DNA of 45,716 nucleotides from an uncultured Mucilaginibacter sp. (GCF_903913935.1 NZ_CAIWNH010000017.1:1-45716), one strand, 5' to 3'. Positions 15,653-24,998 are shown, counted from the first letter of the stretch. Numbers and translations are program-made. The notes: generated by a model from the sequence alone, not told the origin.

Positions 15653-15811
15653 GTGAATATCCAGATCATTATAGTAGCCATTTTATTTACCGCAGCACTG
15701 TTTTATGTGGGCAGGCTTGTTTACAGGAATTTGTTTGCAAAAAAAGGCTGTGGCGAAAATTGCAAATGCGGAGTCGATTTTTCGGCAATTGACCAGGTTA
15801 AAAAACCATAA
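15653..15811 (+). CDS. FeoB-associated-type Cys-rich small membrane protein
   Basis: 52 residues from GTG 15653, the only usable start because an in-frame stop lies at 15641. An N-terminal membrane segment (about residues 4-20, IQIIIVAILFTAALFYVG) is followed by basic residues and a Cys cluster, KGCGENCKCG (Cys33, Cys37, Cys39). This matches the layout of FeoB-associated Cys-rich membrane proteins, which normally sit after feoB for Fe(II) uptake. No feo gene is in this window, so it is an orphan here. A TAAATTTG box lies five bases upstream, possibly giving a leaderless transcript. Confidence 0.75.
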   Translation: MNIQIIIVAILFTAALFYVGRLVYRNLFAKKGCGENCKCGVDFSAIDQVKKP

Positions 15812-15871
15812 ATAATATCAAATCCCCCTATTTGATCATTACGTACCTAAATAAATTATTGTAAGAATTTA

Positions 15872-18800
15872 ATGGCTGATAAACAAGTTTTTCAAACGGA
15901 TACCCCTGGCCGGTGGATGCGCTTTAAATGGATTAGCCGTGTGCTGATCATCGTGCTGGTTTGTAGTGTACTCGCGGCAATCATTACCGTAACATCCAAG
16001 CATTATCCAAGTTTACCAAACTTAAATCCCGCACCCAAAAAGCTTACTAAAGAAGAACTCGAGAGCTTAAAAAGGTCAAAAAAATATAAGGATTTCAAAA
16101 TTGATAAAAATGAAATCACCAAGCTGGCACGTACAAGGCACCTGCACCAGCTAAAACGCCCCAATAATAAGGACCGTATCAACGCGGCATTTTATAAGGC
16201 ATGGGAGCCGCAAGCCTATGGCTCACTCGCGTCCAATATCTCTCACCTGGATATGGTGGTTAGCGAAGGTTTCTTTTTATTGCCAAAGCATGATACAATG
16301 GTCGCTAATATTGATACCGGCCTGATAAATCTAAATAGAAAATTTAAGAAGCCCGTTATCGTCTCGCTTTCAAACTACGTTAATTCTGATAAGGAAAAAG
16401 GTAGTTATGATACCAAAGATGTTGAACGAATCATCAAAAGTAAAAAACTTCGTACCCAGCTTATCTATAACATCGCCAGTCAGTTAACCAGGTATAAGTT
16501 CAAAGGAGTCAACCTTGATTTTGATGATTTAAAAGACATCAACAGCAAAAATTATATCACTTTTGAAAATGAGCTTTATGCTATTCTGCACCCGCTGGGT
16601 TTTCTGGTTACGCAAAACGTGGTTCCGGATGATGAAAAGTACCAGTTAGAGCGCCTGCAGCATATCAATGATTTTTTGTTTGTGATGGCGATAGATCAGC
16701 ATAATGACGGAAGCAATGCAGGCGATCTATCAAACCAGCGTTGGGTGGAAGAAATTCTGGATAATGTTTGCTCCCGGATACCTAGTGAAAAAGTTATTTT
16801 AACGGTTCAGGGTGGGGGGTACGACTGGCCCGAAAGCAGTACCGGAAAACCCATGAGTTACCTGGAGGCGATTAGTTACGCACAGGAAAATGGCAGCAAG
16901 ATAACTTTCGATCCGGCCTCAGCTAATCTGCATTATAATTATTATGACCTTGACAGTCTTGAGCATACAGTTTATTTTACTGATGCGGCTACCAATTTTA
17001 ATGTTATCCGTATGGCCGATGATTGGGCGACGGGCGGCGTTGCCCTTTGGCGGCTGGGTGGCGAAGATCCCCGGTTATGGACATTCTTCCAGAAGAATTT
17101 GTCAATAGATTCATTAAAGAAAACGGGTATCGACGTTAAGAGATTAACATCTGTAGGGTTAAATAATAAAATAGATTACGATGGCGACGGCGAAGTGCTC
17201 GACCTGGTAACTACCCCAACTACCGGCAAGATCAATGTGCAGATGGATACTTCCAGTTTTGTGATCACTGCTCAGCAATACATCAAGCTGCCCACAAAAT
17301 ATGTTATCCGCAAATACGGGTACGATCCGGGCAAAATTGTTTTAACGTTTGACGATGGTCCTGACCCTGATTATACGCCAAGGATTCTCGATATCTTAAA
17401 AAAAGAACATGTTCCGGCAGCATTTTTTGTGGTTGGATCAATGGCCGAAAAAAATGTACCCATTCTCCGGCGCGAGTTTGACGAGGGTTACGAAATCGGT
17501 AACCATACGTTTTTTCATCCCGATATTTCCGCAATAAGCCTGCAGCGGGTGAATCTCGAACTGAATGCGACCAGGAAACTGATTGAATCAGTTACAGGCA
17601 GGAGCACCATATTGTTCAGGCCGCCTTTCAATGCGGATGCCGAGCCGCAAACCCTGGCGGAAGTTATACCGGTAGCGGAAAGCAGGAAACAAAGCTATAT
17701 CACCATAGGCGAATCCATTGACCCATGGGACTGGCAGCCGGGTGTAACCGCTGACAGTATTGTTGCCCGTGTTATCAAACAGAAAGATGCCGGTTCGATG
17801 CTATTGCTGCATGACGCAGGTGGTGATACCCGCGAAGAAACTGTAAAAGCGCTGCCGGAAATTATCCATTATTTTAAAAGTCATGGGTACAAATTCACCA
17901 CTATTGCTGATGTTTTGCATAAAAACAAAGCCGACCTGATGCCACCTATTAAGGATGATGCAAATTCAGGCGTGCTTGGCTCGCTATACAATTTTCTGAT
18001 TGAATTTTACTTTTATGGTAACTGGTTCCTTATTTATTTATTCTTTTCTGCTATTTTCCTTGCCGTTGGCCGTGTGATATTGATTGGAATACTTGCGTTA
18101 AGACAATACAGCGAGGATAAGAAAATTGAACAGGCAGTTACTGATCCCGCTAAATTGCCTGCAGTAAGTATCATAGTTCCAGGTTATAACGAAGAAGTAA
18201 CCGCTATTAAAACCATACAAAGTTTATTGAAAACGGAGTACCCCTCATTCGAGATCATTTTTGTTGACGACGGGTCTAAAGATAAAACATACGAACTGGT
18301 AAACAATGCCTACGGAAACCACCCCTTGGTGCAGGTGCTTTCGAAGCCAAACGGGGGCAAGGCTTCGGCGCTCAACTTCGGGATCAGCCATGCCAAAAAT
18401 GATTTTGTGGTTTGTATTGATGCTGATACACAGCTAAAAAATGATGCCGTTTATCATTTGATGAACCATTTTACCGATGAGGAAATTGGCGCCGTTGCCG
18501 GTACTGTTAAAGTTGGAAACGAAACTAACCTGATAACCATGTGGCAGTCGATAGAATACATTACTGCCCAAAATATGGATAGGCGCGCTTTTGACCTGAT
18601 CAATAGCATCACCGTGGTGCCCGGGGCCATTGGCGCATTCCGCAAATCAGCCCTGTACAAAGCCGGTGGCTTTACTTACGATACCCTGGCTGAAGACTGC
18701 GATCTTACCATGCGCATATTAAAGCAAGGCTATGTGGTACGTAATTGCGATGACGCTATTGCCTACACCGAAGCCCCCGAGACGCTTAATGGCTTGCTAA

Positions 18801-19240
18801 AACAGCGTTTCCGTTGGAGCTTTGGCGTGATGCAAAGTTTCTGGAAAAACAAGGACGCGCTTTTCAATAAAAAGTATAAGTTCTTCGGGATGCTGGGCAT
18901 GCCTAATATTTTAGTTTTTCAAATTATTTTGCCTTTGTTTTCTCCGCTTGCTGACCTGTTCATGATTATTGGTTTATTCAGTGATAAGCCGGGTAGGATA
19001 ATTACCTACTACGTTGGATTCGTGCTGATAGACTTCATAGTGGCTATAATTGCCTTTTGGATGCAGAAGGAAGACTATAAAAAATTGGTTTACATTATCC
19101 CGCAGCGCTTTATATGGCGCCAGCTGATGTATTATGTGCTGTTTAAGTCCATCCGCAGGGCATTAAAAGGCGAGTTGCATGGATGGGGCGCGTTAAAACG
19201 TACCGGAAATGTGACTATTAAGAAAGAAGCGACTGTTTAG
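15872..19240 (+). CDS. Tripartite GH18-like / NodB deacetylase / GT2 glycosyltransferase
   Basis: A 1122-residue fusion. A membrane anchor (20-41) precedes a GH18-like barrel (about 100-415). A NodB polysaccharide deacetylase follows (about 487-685), with TFDDGPDP (Asp494/495), HTFFHP (His545/549) and LLHDAGG (His647). After a membrane segment (about 708-745) comes a processive GT2 (about 764-990) with VDDGSKDKT, IDADTQ (850-852), AEDCD (941-942) and QRFRW (978-982), then C-terminal membrane spans. The layout predicts extracytoplasmic hydrolase and deacetylase domains coupled to a cytoplasmic polymerase making a GlcNAc-type polysaccharide. The GH18 catalytic motif is degenerate: NLDFDD where DxDxE is expected. 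The product is inference. Confidence 0.93.
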   Translation: MADKQVFQTDTPGRWMRFKWISRVLIIVLVCSVLAAIITVTSKHYPSLPNLNPAPKKLTKEELESLKRSKKYKDFKIDKNEITKLARTRHLHQLKRPNNKDRINAAFYKAWEPQAYGSLASNISHLDMVVSEGFFLLPKHDTMVANIDTGLINLNRKFKKPVIVSLSNYVNSDKEKGSYDTKDVERIIKSKKLRTQLIYNIASQLTRYKFKGVNLDFDDLKDINSKNYITFENELYAILHPLGFLVTQNVVPDDEKYQLERLQHINDFLFVMAIDQHNDGSNAGDLSNQRWVEEILDNVCSRIPSEKVILTVQGGGYDWPESSTGKPMSYLEAISYAQENGSKITFDPASANLHYNYYDLDSLEHTVYFTDAATNFNVIRMADDWATGGVALWRLGGEDPRLWTFFQKNLSIDSLKKTGIDVKRLTSVGLNNKIDYDGDGEVLDLVTTPTTGKINVQMDTSSFVITAQQYIKLPTKYVIRKYGYDPGKIVLTFDDGPDPDYTPRILDILKKEHVPAAFFVVGSMAEKNVPILRREFDEGYEIGNHTFFHPDISAISLQRVNLELNATRKLIESVTGRSTILFRPPFNADAEPQTLAEVIPVAESRKQSYITIGESIDPWDWQPGVTADSIVARVIKQKDAGSMLLLHDAGGDTREETVKALPEIIHYFKSHGYKFTTIADVLHKNKADLMPPIKDDANSGVLGSLYNFLIEFYFYGNWFLIYLFFSAIFLAVGRVILIGILALRQYSEDKKIEQAVTDPAKLPAVSIIVPGYNEEVTAIKTIQSLLKTEYPSFEIIFVDDGSKDKTYELVNNAYGNHPLVQVLSKPNGGKASALNFGISHAKNDFVVCIDADTQLKNDAVYHLMNHFTDEEIGAVAGTVKVGNETNLITMWQSIEYITAQNMDRRAFDLINSITVVPGAIGAFRKSALYKAGGFTYDTLAEDCDLTMRILKQGYVVRNCDDAIAYTEAPETLNGLLKQRFRWSFGVMQSFWKNKDALFNKKYKFFGMLGMPNILVFQIILPLFSPLADLFMIIGLFSDKPGRIITYYVGFVLIDFIVAIIAFWMQKEDYKKLVYIIPQRFIWRQLMYYVLFKSIRRALKGELHGWGALKRTGNVTIKKEATV

Positions 19241-19246
19241 TCCGAT

Positions 19247-19320
19247 TTTGTGAATTTGAAAATTTGGTAATTTGAAAATGATTTATAATTTTCAAATTAC
19301 CAAATTTTCAAATTGTCAAA
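19247..19320. terminator. Long hairpin between convergent genes, built from the 16-bp repeat unit
   Basis: 33-base arms (19247-19279 and 19288-19320) match at 31 positions across an 8-base loop. Each arm holds copies of the TTTTCAAATTACCAAA unit related to the tandem repeat at 9479-9542. It lies between the convergent glycosyltransferase and ispF genes and could end transcription in both directions, although it is AT-rich and lacks a classical GC stem. Confidence 0.6.
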
Positions 19321-19322
19321 TC

Positions 19323-19805
19323 TCAGTTCTTTTCTATCAAACAAACCGCATAGGCTACAATGCCTTCCTGCCGGCCAATAAAGCCCAATTGTTCGTTAGT
19401 GGTAGCCTTTATGGAGATATCTTCTTCGCTAATGCCTGCGGCTTTGGCTATATTAACCTTCATTGCAGGGATGTGAGGGTTTATTTTGGGGGCCTCGAGG
19501 CAAACCATGGCGTCAATATTACCGATTTGCCAGCCTTTTTCTTTTAAAAGTATTACTACGTTTTGCAATAAAACCAGGCTGCTGATCCCTTTCCACCTCT
19601 CGTCCGTATTGGAAAAATGAAAGCCTATATCGCGCAAATTGGCAGCGCCGAGCAGGGCATCGCAAATAGCATGCAACAATACATCTGCATCTGAATGGCC
19701 AAAAGCCCCGGAAGTATGGTGTAAATCTACGCCGCCTAAAATAAACGGATGCTGATCTTTTAACTGGTGAACATCAAATCCAAACCCAACCCTTAATTTT
19801 GTCAT
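19323..19805 (-). CDS. ispF: 2-C-methyl-D-erythritol 2,4-cyclodiphosphate synthase
   Basis: 160 residues, the usual IspF size. It makes the cyclic diphosphate of the non-mevalonate isoprenoid pathway. Visible signatures are GFGFDVHQL near the start (Asp and His zinc ligands), FGHSDADVLLHAICDALLGAA, IGFHF, and the C-terminal SIKATTNEQLGFIGRQEGI. Its ATG overlaps the stop of porV (ATGA), so the two are translationally linked although their functions are unrelated. Confidence 0.97.
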   Translation of the reverse strand: MTKLRVGFGFDVHQLKDQHPFILGGVDLHHTSGAFGHSDADVLLHAICDALLGAANLRDIGFHFSNTDERWKGISSLVLLQNVVILLKEKGWQIGNIDAMVCLEAPKINPHIPAMKVNIAKAAGISEEDISIKATTNEQLGFIGRQEGIVAYAVCLIEKN

Positions 19806-20992
19806 TGCTTTTTAGCGTTTTTATCTCCGCCAAAGTTAGCACTTAAGGTAAAACGAAGCGTATTTGCTAGCGGGCTATTTTGCTGGCTCGCCGCCAGGTA
19901 CGAGAAGTCAAAATTGAAAATATCATATTTAAAACCTATGCCCATGGTGAGGTAATGCGAGCCCCCATTATTTGGATTTTCATAAAAATAACCAGCCCGT
20001 ACGGCAAATTGCTGGTTGTACCAGTATTCAAGGCCGGTTGAAATGGTAATTTGCTGTAATTCCTGCTTAAAACCTCCCGGTGCGTCAGAAAATGACTGGA
20101 AAATGCCAACCGGTACTGATACGTCATTGCTGACGCCTTTGACGATATTCCCATTGGCATCAGTAATTGGCGGCGTTGGAACCAATAGTTTGTTAAAATC
20201 TGCAGTAAAAGTTAGCTGGTTATAATCATCCAGGTTAATCGTATTGGCAACGCCAATTTTCAGGTTTGCCGGTAAAAAATACTTCGGGCCATTATTGCTG
20301 TAACTGATTTTTGATCCAATATTTGAAATATTCGTTCCGAACGCAAATATCGCATCGGTACCAAATTCCTGGATCTTATGGTTATAGTACAAAGCAACGC
20401 CAGCTGCCACAGCAGTTCCTGCCCTGGCCTGTGCGCCCGTTCCGGTAGCGAAAACAGCATTTGATAAATTTGAGTAGATAAAACCAGCGGTGAGCGCAAG
20501 CGAAAACTCTTCACCAAATTTACGGGCGAATGATCCGTTCAACGCAAATTCGTTTGGCGAATAGGTGCCCAGGTCATTTTGCGTATTGTCCCTGAATTGG
20601 ATGGTGCCGTAGTTGAAATATTTTAAAGATGCACCGAATGTGTTGCGGTCATCAATTTTATGTGCATAACTTAAATAAGACATACTGATGTCCGGGACCA
20701 ATTGGCGTAGCCATGGGCTGTAAGAGAGTGAGACATTGTCATTGTCTTCTAAAAATGCAAGTTTGGCTGGATTCCAGTAATTTGCATTCACGTCTGCTGT
20801 AAGGGCCACGCCGGCTTCGCCTAATGCCCCTGACCGTGAATCGGGGGTAATATTCAAAAACGGAACAGCAGCCAGGGAAGAAGTATTGTATGTAGTACCA
20901 TCAACATTTGGTCCCGTTGTTTGAGCAATTGCCAAAACGGGACATAATATACCACTGAAAATAATTAAAGCTCTGGTAGAGAAAAACATCAT
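19802..20992 (-). CDS. porV: Type IX secretion outer-membrane protein PorV
   Basis: A 396-residue outer-membrane beta-barrel with a signal peptide cleaved near AIAQ (residues 21-24). The N-terminal part carries the PorV/LptO signature LNITPDSRSGALGEAGVA and ANYWNPAKLAF, followed by repeated amphipathic strands, ending in a C-terminal strand RFTLSANFGG. PorV carries type IX cargo from the SprA/Sov translocon to the PorU sortase. In F. johnsoniae porV, porU and gldJ are neighbours; here gldJ is divergent and porU is absent from the window. Confidence 0.93.
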   Translation of the reverse strand: MMFFSTRALIIFSGILCPVLAIAQTTGPNVDGTTYNTSSLAAVPFLNITPDSRSGALGEAGVALTADVNANYWNPAKLAFLEDNDNVSLSYSPWLRQLVPDISMSYLSYAHKIDDRNTFGASLKYFNYGTIQFRDNTQNDLGTYSPNEFALNGSFARKFGEEFSLALTAGFIYSNLSNAVFATGTGAQARAGTAVAAGVALYYNHKIQEFGTDAIFAFGTNISNIGSKISYSNNGPKYFLPANLKIGVANTINLDDYNQLTFTADFNKLLVPTPPITDANGNIVKGVSNDVSVPVGIFQSFSDAPGGFKQELQQITISTGLEYWYNQQFAVRAGYFYENPNNGGSHYLTMGIGFKYDIFNFDFSYLAASQQNSPLANTLRFTLSANFGGDKNAKKQ

Positions 20993-21223
20993 GTGAAATT
21001 TATATTTTTATATTTTAAATAATAAATATATGCTATTTGAAGGCTATTACGTATAAGTTAACCAAGAAGTTTTCCACCATATTATTTGGATTAAATGTAA
21101 CACAATAAGCCTGGATTGCGTTTAAATTCAAATAAAGATTAATATCTTTAAAAGATTTAGGTAATAGAATTAGCATTTTAAGCAAAATGTTATAAATTTA
21201 CATTCCAAAAATAAAGTATAAAT

Positions 21224-22906
21224 ATGAAAGTACTTTTTACGCGAACTGCGATTGTGTTGTTGGGCATTGGCACAGTGATAAGCAGCTGCAGTAAACACGC
21301 GCAATCTTCAAAGACCGGTATTACTTACAATGACAAAAAAACCGGCGGTTACGAACGTTTCAGGAAGACTCACCCAACTCCCGGACCAGGTTTGGTGCCT
21401 ATTGAAGGCGGTACCTTTGTAATGGGCGGTAGTGCCGACCAGGACGTTACGTACGATTACAATAACATAAAACGCAGGGTAACAGTTCCTTCATTTTACA
21501 TGGATGAAACTGAAGTAGCCAACCAGGATTGGATTGATTACATGCACTGGATAAGTGTTACCTATCCGGAGGATCACGAATTATATTACAATGCATTGCC
21601 TGATACTTTGGTTTGGCGTAATGCATTAGCATATAATGAGCCCTATGTTGATAACTATTTAAGGCACCCGGCCTTTCAGGACTACCCTGTTGTGGGTGTT
21701 AGCTGGGACCAGGTGCAGGATTATTGCGTTTGGCGTACTGACCGTGTTAACGAAAATATTTTACGTGAAACCGGGCGTATGGTTGCCTGGAATGACTTAA
21801 ACGGGAATGGCAAAAAAGGCAAAGCAGCTGCGCCCGCAGCATCAAATAAAGATCCTTTTAATACAGATATTTATCTGAATGGTCAATATACGGGCCCCGG
21901 TATTGATGGTAAAAAAATGATAGTTGATTTAAGCCCTAACGCCAAACCAACTACAGGTGCCAACGGAAAAGGTGGAAAAGAGCCTGTAAGGCACGTGCGT
22001 ATGGAAGACGGTATATTAAAACAAGCATATCGTTTACCGTCAGAAGCCGAATGGGAATATGCTGCATTAGGTTTGATAGGCAATACTCAATTTGAAAATA
22101 TTGATGATAATAAAGTTTATCCATGGAATGGTTTAGGTGTACGGTCGTCAAAAAGAGCTACCCGGGGTATGATATTGGCCAACTTTAAACGCGGTTTGGG
22201 CGACAATATGGGTGTAGGCGGATATTTGAATGATAAAGCGGATATTACCGCGCCGGTAAGAGACTTTCCGCCAAACGATTTTGGCTTATATAACATGGCC
22301 GGTAACGTAAATGAATGGGTTCAGGATACCTACCGCCAAACCTCATTTGAAGAAGTTGAAGATTTTAACCCTTTCCGTGGTAACGAGTTTAGCAATAAGC
22401 GTCTGGCTGATGCTTCAAAAGGTTTGTACGCCAAAGATAAGTATGGCCGCCCGATCAAAGATGCTTCTGTATCAAACAAAAAATTGAAATACAGCGAGTT
22501 ACTAGCATTGCAACAGGCACAAAGTGCAAACCCTAACCAGCCAAATACTGCTAACGCAGGAGCAGCTGTGGGTGCGGCTCCCGGTCAGACCCCCGCTGAA
22601 AAAAATGCTTTGGAGGGAAAGAAATTTAATCCTGATAACAGGGGTTATAACGATACAGTAAATACTTCGTTGTATGGAACTACCAGTTTGGTAAGCGATC
22701 ATTCAAAGGTGTATAAAGGCGGTTCATGGAACGATATGGCGTTCTGGTTAAACCCTGCAACCCGTCGTTTTATGAATGAAGACGAGTCAAGTTCAACCGT
22801 TGGCTTCCGTTGTGCAATGACCTTAGTAGGCGAGCCTGAAATTCATCCTGAAGGCAAACCGCATTACAGCATCAAACAATCAAAGAAGTTTAACGCGAAA
22901 CAATAA
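21224..22906 (+). CDS. gldJ: Gliding motility/type IX secretion lipoprotein GldJ
   Basis: A 560-residue lipoprotein; the signal peptide ends at an SSC lipobox (Cys22). The body is the formylglycine-generating-enzyme/sulfatase-modifying fold: VPIEGGTFVMGG, ETEVANQDWIDYM, RLPSEAEWEYAA, GNVNEWVQD and KGGSWNDMAFWLNPATRRF are the family landmarks. GldJ is structural in the type IX/gliding machinery and is needed for GldK stability; it is not known to be catalytic. A low-complexity Ala/Asn/Pro/Gln insert occurs near residues 425-465. It starts 231 bases from porV, transcribed divergently. Confidence 0.93.
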   Translation: MKVLFTRTAIVLLGIGTVISSCSKHAQSSKTGITYNDKKTGGYERFRKTHPTPGPGLVPIEGGTFVMGGSADQDVTYDYNNIKRRVTVPSFYMDETEVANQDWIDYMHWISVTYPEDHELYYNALPDTLVWRNALAYNEPYVDNYLRHPAFQDYPVVGVSWDQVQDYCVWRTDRVNENILRETGRMVAWNDLNGNGKKGKAAAPAASNKDPFNTDIYLNGQYTGPGIDGKKMIVDLSPNAKPTTGANGKGGKEPVRHVRMEDGILKQAYRLPSEAEWEYAALGLIGNTQFENIDDNKVYPWNGLGVRSSKRATRGMILANFKRGLGDNMGVGGYLNDKADITAPVRDFPPNDFGLYNMAGNVNEWVQDTYRQTSFEEVEDFNPFRGNEFSNKRLADASKGLYAKDKYGRPIKDASVSNKKLKYSELLALQQAQSANPNQPNTANAGAAVGAAPGQTPAEKNALEGKKFNPDNRGYNDTVNTSLYGTTSLVSDHSKVYKGGSWNDMAFWLNPATRRFMNEDESSSTVGFRCAMTLVGEPEIHPEGKPHYSIKQSKKFNAKQ

Positions 22907-22925
22907 TTCTAATCTTTAGATATTG

Positions 22926-22960
22926 AAAAGGCTTCCTGAAAAAATCGGGAAGCCTTTTTT
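22926..22960. terminator. Bidirectional intrinsic terminator
   Basis: AAAAGGCTTCC and GGAAGCCTTTTTT form an 11-base stem around a TGAAAAAATCG loop, with an A-run on the left and a T-run on the right. It sits between convergent gldJ and the biotin carrier gene and should stop both. Confidence 0.85.
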
Positions 22961-22984
22961 ATGGATAATAAAAGTTGATCCGGC

Positions 22985-23482
22985 TTAAAATAACATCAGG
23001 ATCTGCCCTTTTTCTACTTTATCCCCAGGTTTTATCTTAACTGTTTTAACCACTACATCCGCCGGCGCTTTGATAATGTTTTCCATTTTCATAGCCTCCA
23101 AAACAAAAAGGTTATCGCCTTTTTTAATGTCCATTCCTTCACTAACAAAAACTTTAAGTACCATGCCGGGCATAGGCGCTTTTATTTCGCTAACCTTAGC
23201 TTCATTAAGGTTACTTAGGCCAAGTTTATCCAGTAAAATATCAAATTGGTCCTTTGCGGTAACTGTATAAATATTGTTGTTTACTTTTATTTCAGCCGTT
23301 TTTTCGGCGCGGTTAAAACTGATCATCTCTGCATTGTACGACTGCAGGTTGTTGATGATATGATAGACGGTATTGTTTAACTGTTTTACGTCTGCCTCAA
23401 TCTTTTCATTATTTATCAACAGGCTATCGCCATTCTTTTCAAGTTCGAAATTGTATTTATCATTTATTTTTACCTTGTACAT
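22985..23482 (-). CDS. Biotin carboxyl carrier protein of an acyl-CoA carboxylase
   Basis: A 165-residue protein whose last 75 or so residues form a biotinyl/lipoyl domain: the MPGMVLKVFVSEGMDIKKGD strands, then biotinylation site EAMKMEN (Lys132), then the KIKPGDKVEKGQ hairpin. The N-terminal half resembles the linker region of acetyl/propionyl-CoA carboxylase subunits. It carries CO2 as carboxybiotin between carboxylase and transferase. The carboxylase and transferase genes are not adjacent. A terminator separates it from gldJ. Confidence 0.92.
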   Translation of the reverse strand: MYKVKINDKYNFELEKNGDSLLINNEKIEADVKQLNNTVYHIINNLQSYNAEMISFNRAEKTAEIKVNNNIYTVTAKDQFDILLDKLGLSNLNEAKVSEIKAPMPGMVLKVFVSEGMDIKKGDNLFVLEAMKMENIIKAPADVVVKTVKIKPGDKVEKGQILMLF

Positions 23483-23550
23483 GGGGGCGGGAGATTAGAG
23501 GTTAGTTAATTGGAGATTGCTTTCGACATTAGTGTTTATGATTATAGTGA

Positions 23551-24252
23551 CTATTGCTGGGTTAAAACATACTCGACCAGGTTAGCGCCCATTTTCAAGG
23601 CTTTTAAGCGCGTTTCCTGTGTATCGCCGGCGTATGTGCCATAATCTTCCCAGCCATTGCCCAGGTCGCACTCATAGGTATAGAAGCAAACCAGGCGGCC
23701 CTTGTATATCAATCCAAAACCTTGTGCGCGTTTATCGTCGTGCTCGTGAATTTTTGGTAAGCCGGATGGAAAATCAAACTTTTGGTGGTAGATTGGATAG
23801 TTAACCGGCAACTCAACAAAATCAAGCTCAGGGAATACTTTTTTCATTTGCGGCCGAACATAAGGGTCGAGGCCATAATTATCGTCGATATGCAAAAAGC
23901 CGCCGCCGGTTAAATATTTCCTTAAGTTTTGCGCTTCCTGGTCCGAAAAAATCACGTTACCATGGCCGGTCATGAAAATAAAAGGATAGTTAAACAATTC
24001 AGCACTGCCAACTTCAACCACGTCATCTTCTGGCTGAAAATTAGTTTTGAGTTTTTCGTTACAAAATTTTATCAGGTTAGGGAGGGCTGTCCGGTCGCCG
24101 TACCAATCGCCGCCACCATTATATTTTAGTTTGGCCATTTTATAGGTAGGTGGGCTAAAACTGGTGATCGCCATTAAAAACACAATAGCGCAAAGCGTCA
24201 ACAAGGGTTTCATCCCCGTCCTTATAAGCGATTTTTTTCGATTAATCATCAA
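23551..24252 (-). CDS. DUF4159 domain protein, membrane-anchored or secreted
   Basis: A 233-residue protein with an N-terminal hydrophobic segment (about residues 15-32) followed by a DUF4159 domain. Recognisable parts are YNGGGDWYGDRTALPNLI, FIFMTGHGNVIFSD, GGGFLHIDDNYG and ALKMGANLVEYVL near the end. The fold resembles a class I glutamine amidotransferase-like domain used in Bacteroidetes MoxR/von Willebrand operons, but no catalytic Cys is evident. It closes the minus-strand run from dedA. Function is unknown. Confidence 0.85.
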   Translation of the reverse strand: MMINRKKSLIRTGMKPLLTLCAIVFLMAITSFSPPTYKMAKLKYNGGGDWYGDRTALPNLIKFCNEKLKTNFQPEDDVVEVGSAELFNYPFIFMTGHGNVIFSDQEAQNLRKYLTGGGFLHIDDNYGLDPYVRPQMKKVFPELDFVELPVNYPIYHQKFDFPSGLPKIHEHDDKRAQGFGLIYKGRLVCFYTYECDLGNGWEDYGTYAGDTQETRLKALKMGANLVEYVLTQQ

Positions 24253-24284
24253 TATTAACTAAGTCAACTAATCTATCAATAAAA

Positions 24285-24998
24285 TCAACTAACTCTGTTT
24301 AAAAAGTTCACTTCAAAACAGGCTTCTAACGCAGCAGTTTCGGTCCTCAAACGGCTTTCGCCTAAAGTTATTGCTTTAAAACCGTATTGCAAAGCCTCGT
24401 CAATTTCGTCGGTCGTAAAGTCGCCTTCGGGCCCAATCAATATCAAATACCGGCCACCTGTTTTCAGCTCATCGGCGATACTGGTTTTGCCTGTTTTTTC
24501 GCAATGTGCAATAAATTTCTGTCCATCAAAAGGGTGGGTAAATAGCTTAGTCAAACTTATCGGCTCATTCAAAAGCGGATGGTAGGCCTTTAACGATTGT
24601 TTAACTGCGGACGTAACCACCTTGTTCAGGCGTTCAGTCTTTACATCTTTTCTTTCCGATCGTTTGCAGATGATGAACGAGATTTCGTCAATGCCTATCT
24701 CTGTTGCTTTCTCCAAAAACCATTCAATACGTTCAATATTTTTGGTTGGGGCAATGGCGATGTGTAAATAGTGGTTTCTTTTATTGAAGTTGTGGGTTAC
24801 GGAAATTATTTGAAGCAATGTTCTTTTTGGATGGGCATCCAAAATGCTTGCGGTATATAAACCACCTTTGCCATCGATCAATTGCAGTTCTGCGCCTTTC
24901 TCAAGCCTGAGTACGCGGGTACAGTGCTTGCTTTCTTCTTCAGTCAGAAAATATTGCTGGCAGGTTGAGTCAATATCTGGCGTATAAAAAAGGTGCAT
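24285..24998 (-). CDS. rsmE: 16S rRNA m3U1498 methyltransferase
   Basis: 237 residues of the SPOUT-class RsmE family. The N-terminal part has the RNA-binding segment EESKHCTRVLRLEKG. The C-terminal knot carries LILIGPEGDFTTDEIDEA and ITLGESRLRTETAALEA, which bind SAM. It methylates N3 of U1498 in 16S rRNA. The start ATG lies 12 bases after the hemolysin-family stop, in one transcript with ppa and dedA. Confidence 0.96.
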   Translation of the reverse strand: MHLFYTPDIDSTCQQYFLTEEESKHCTRVLRLEKGAELQLIDGKGGLYTASILDAHPKRTLLQIISVTHNFNKRNHYLHIAIAPTKNIERIEWFLEKATEIGIDEISFIICKRSERKDVKTERLNKVVTSAVKQSLKAYHPLLNEPISLTKLFTHPFDGQKFIAHCEKTGKTSIADELKTGGRYLILIGPEGDFTTDEIDEALQYGFKAITLGESRLRTETAALEACFEVNFLNRVS

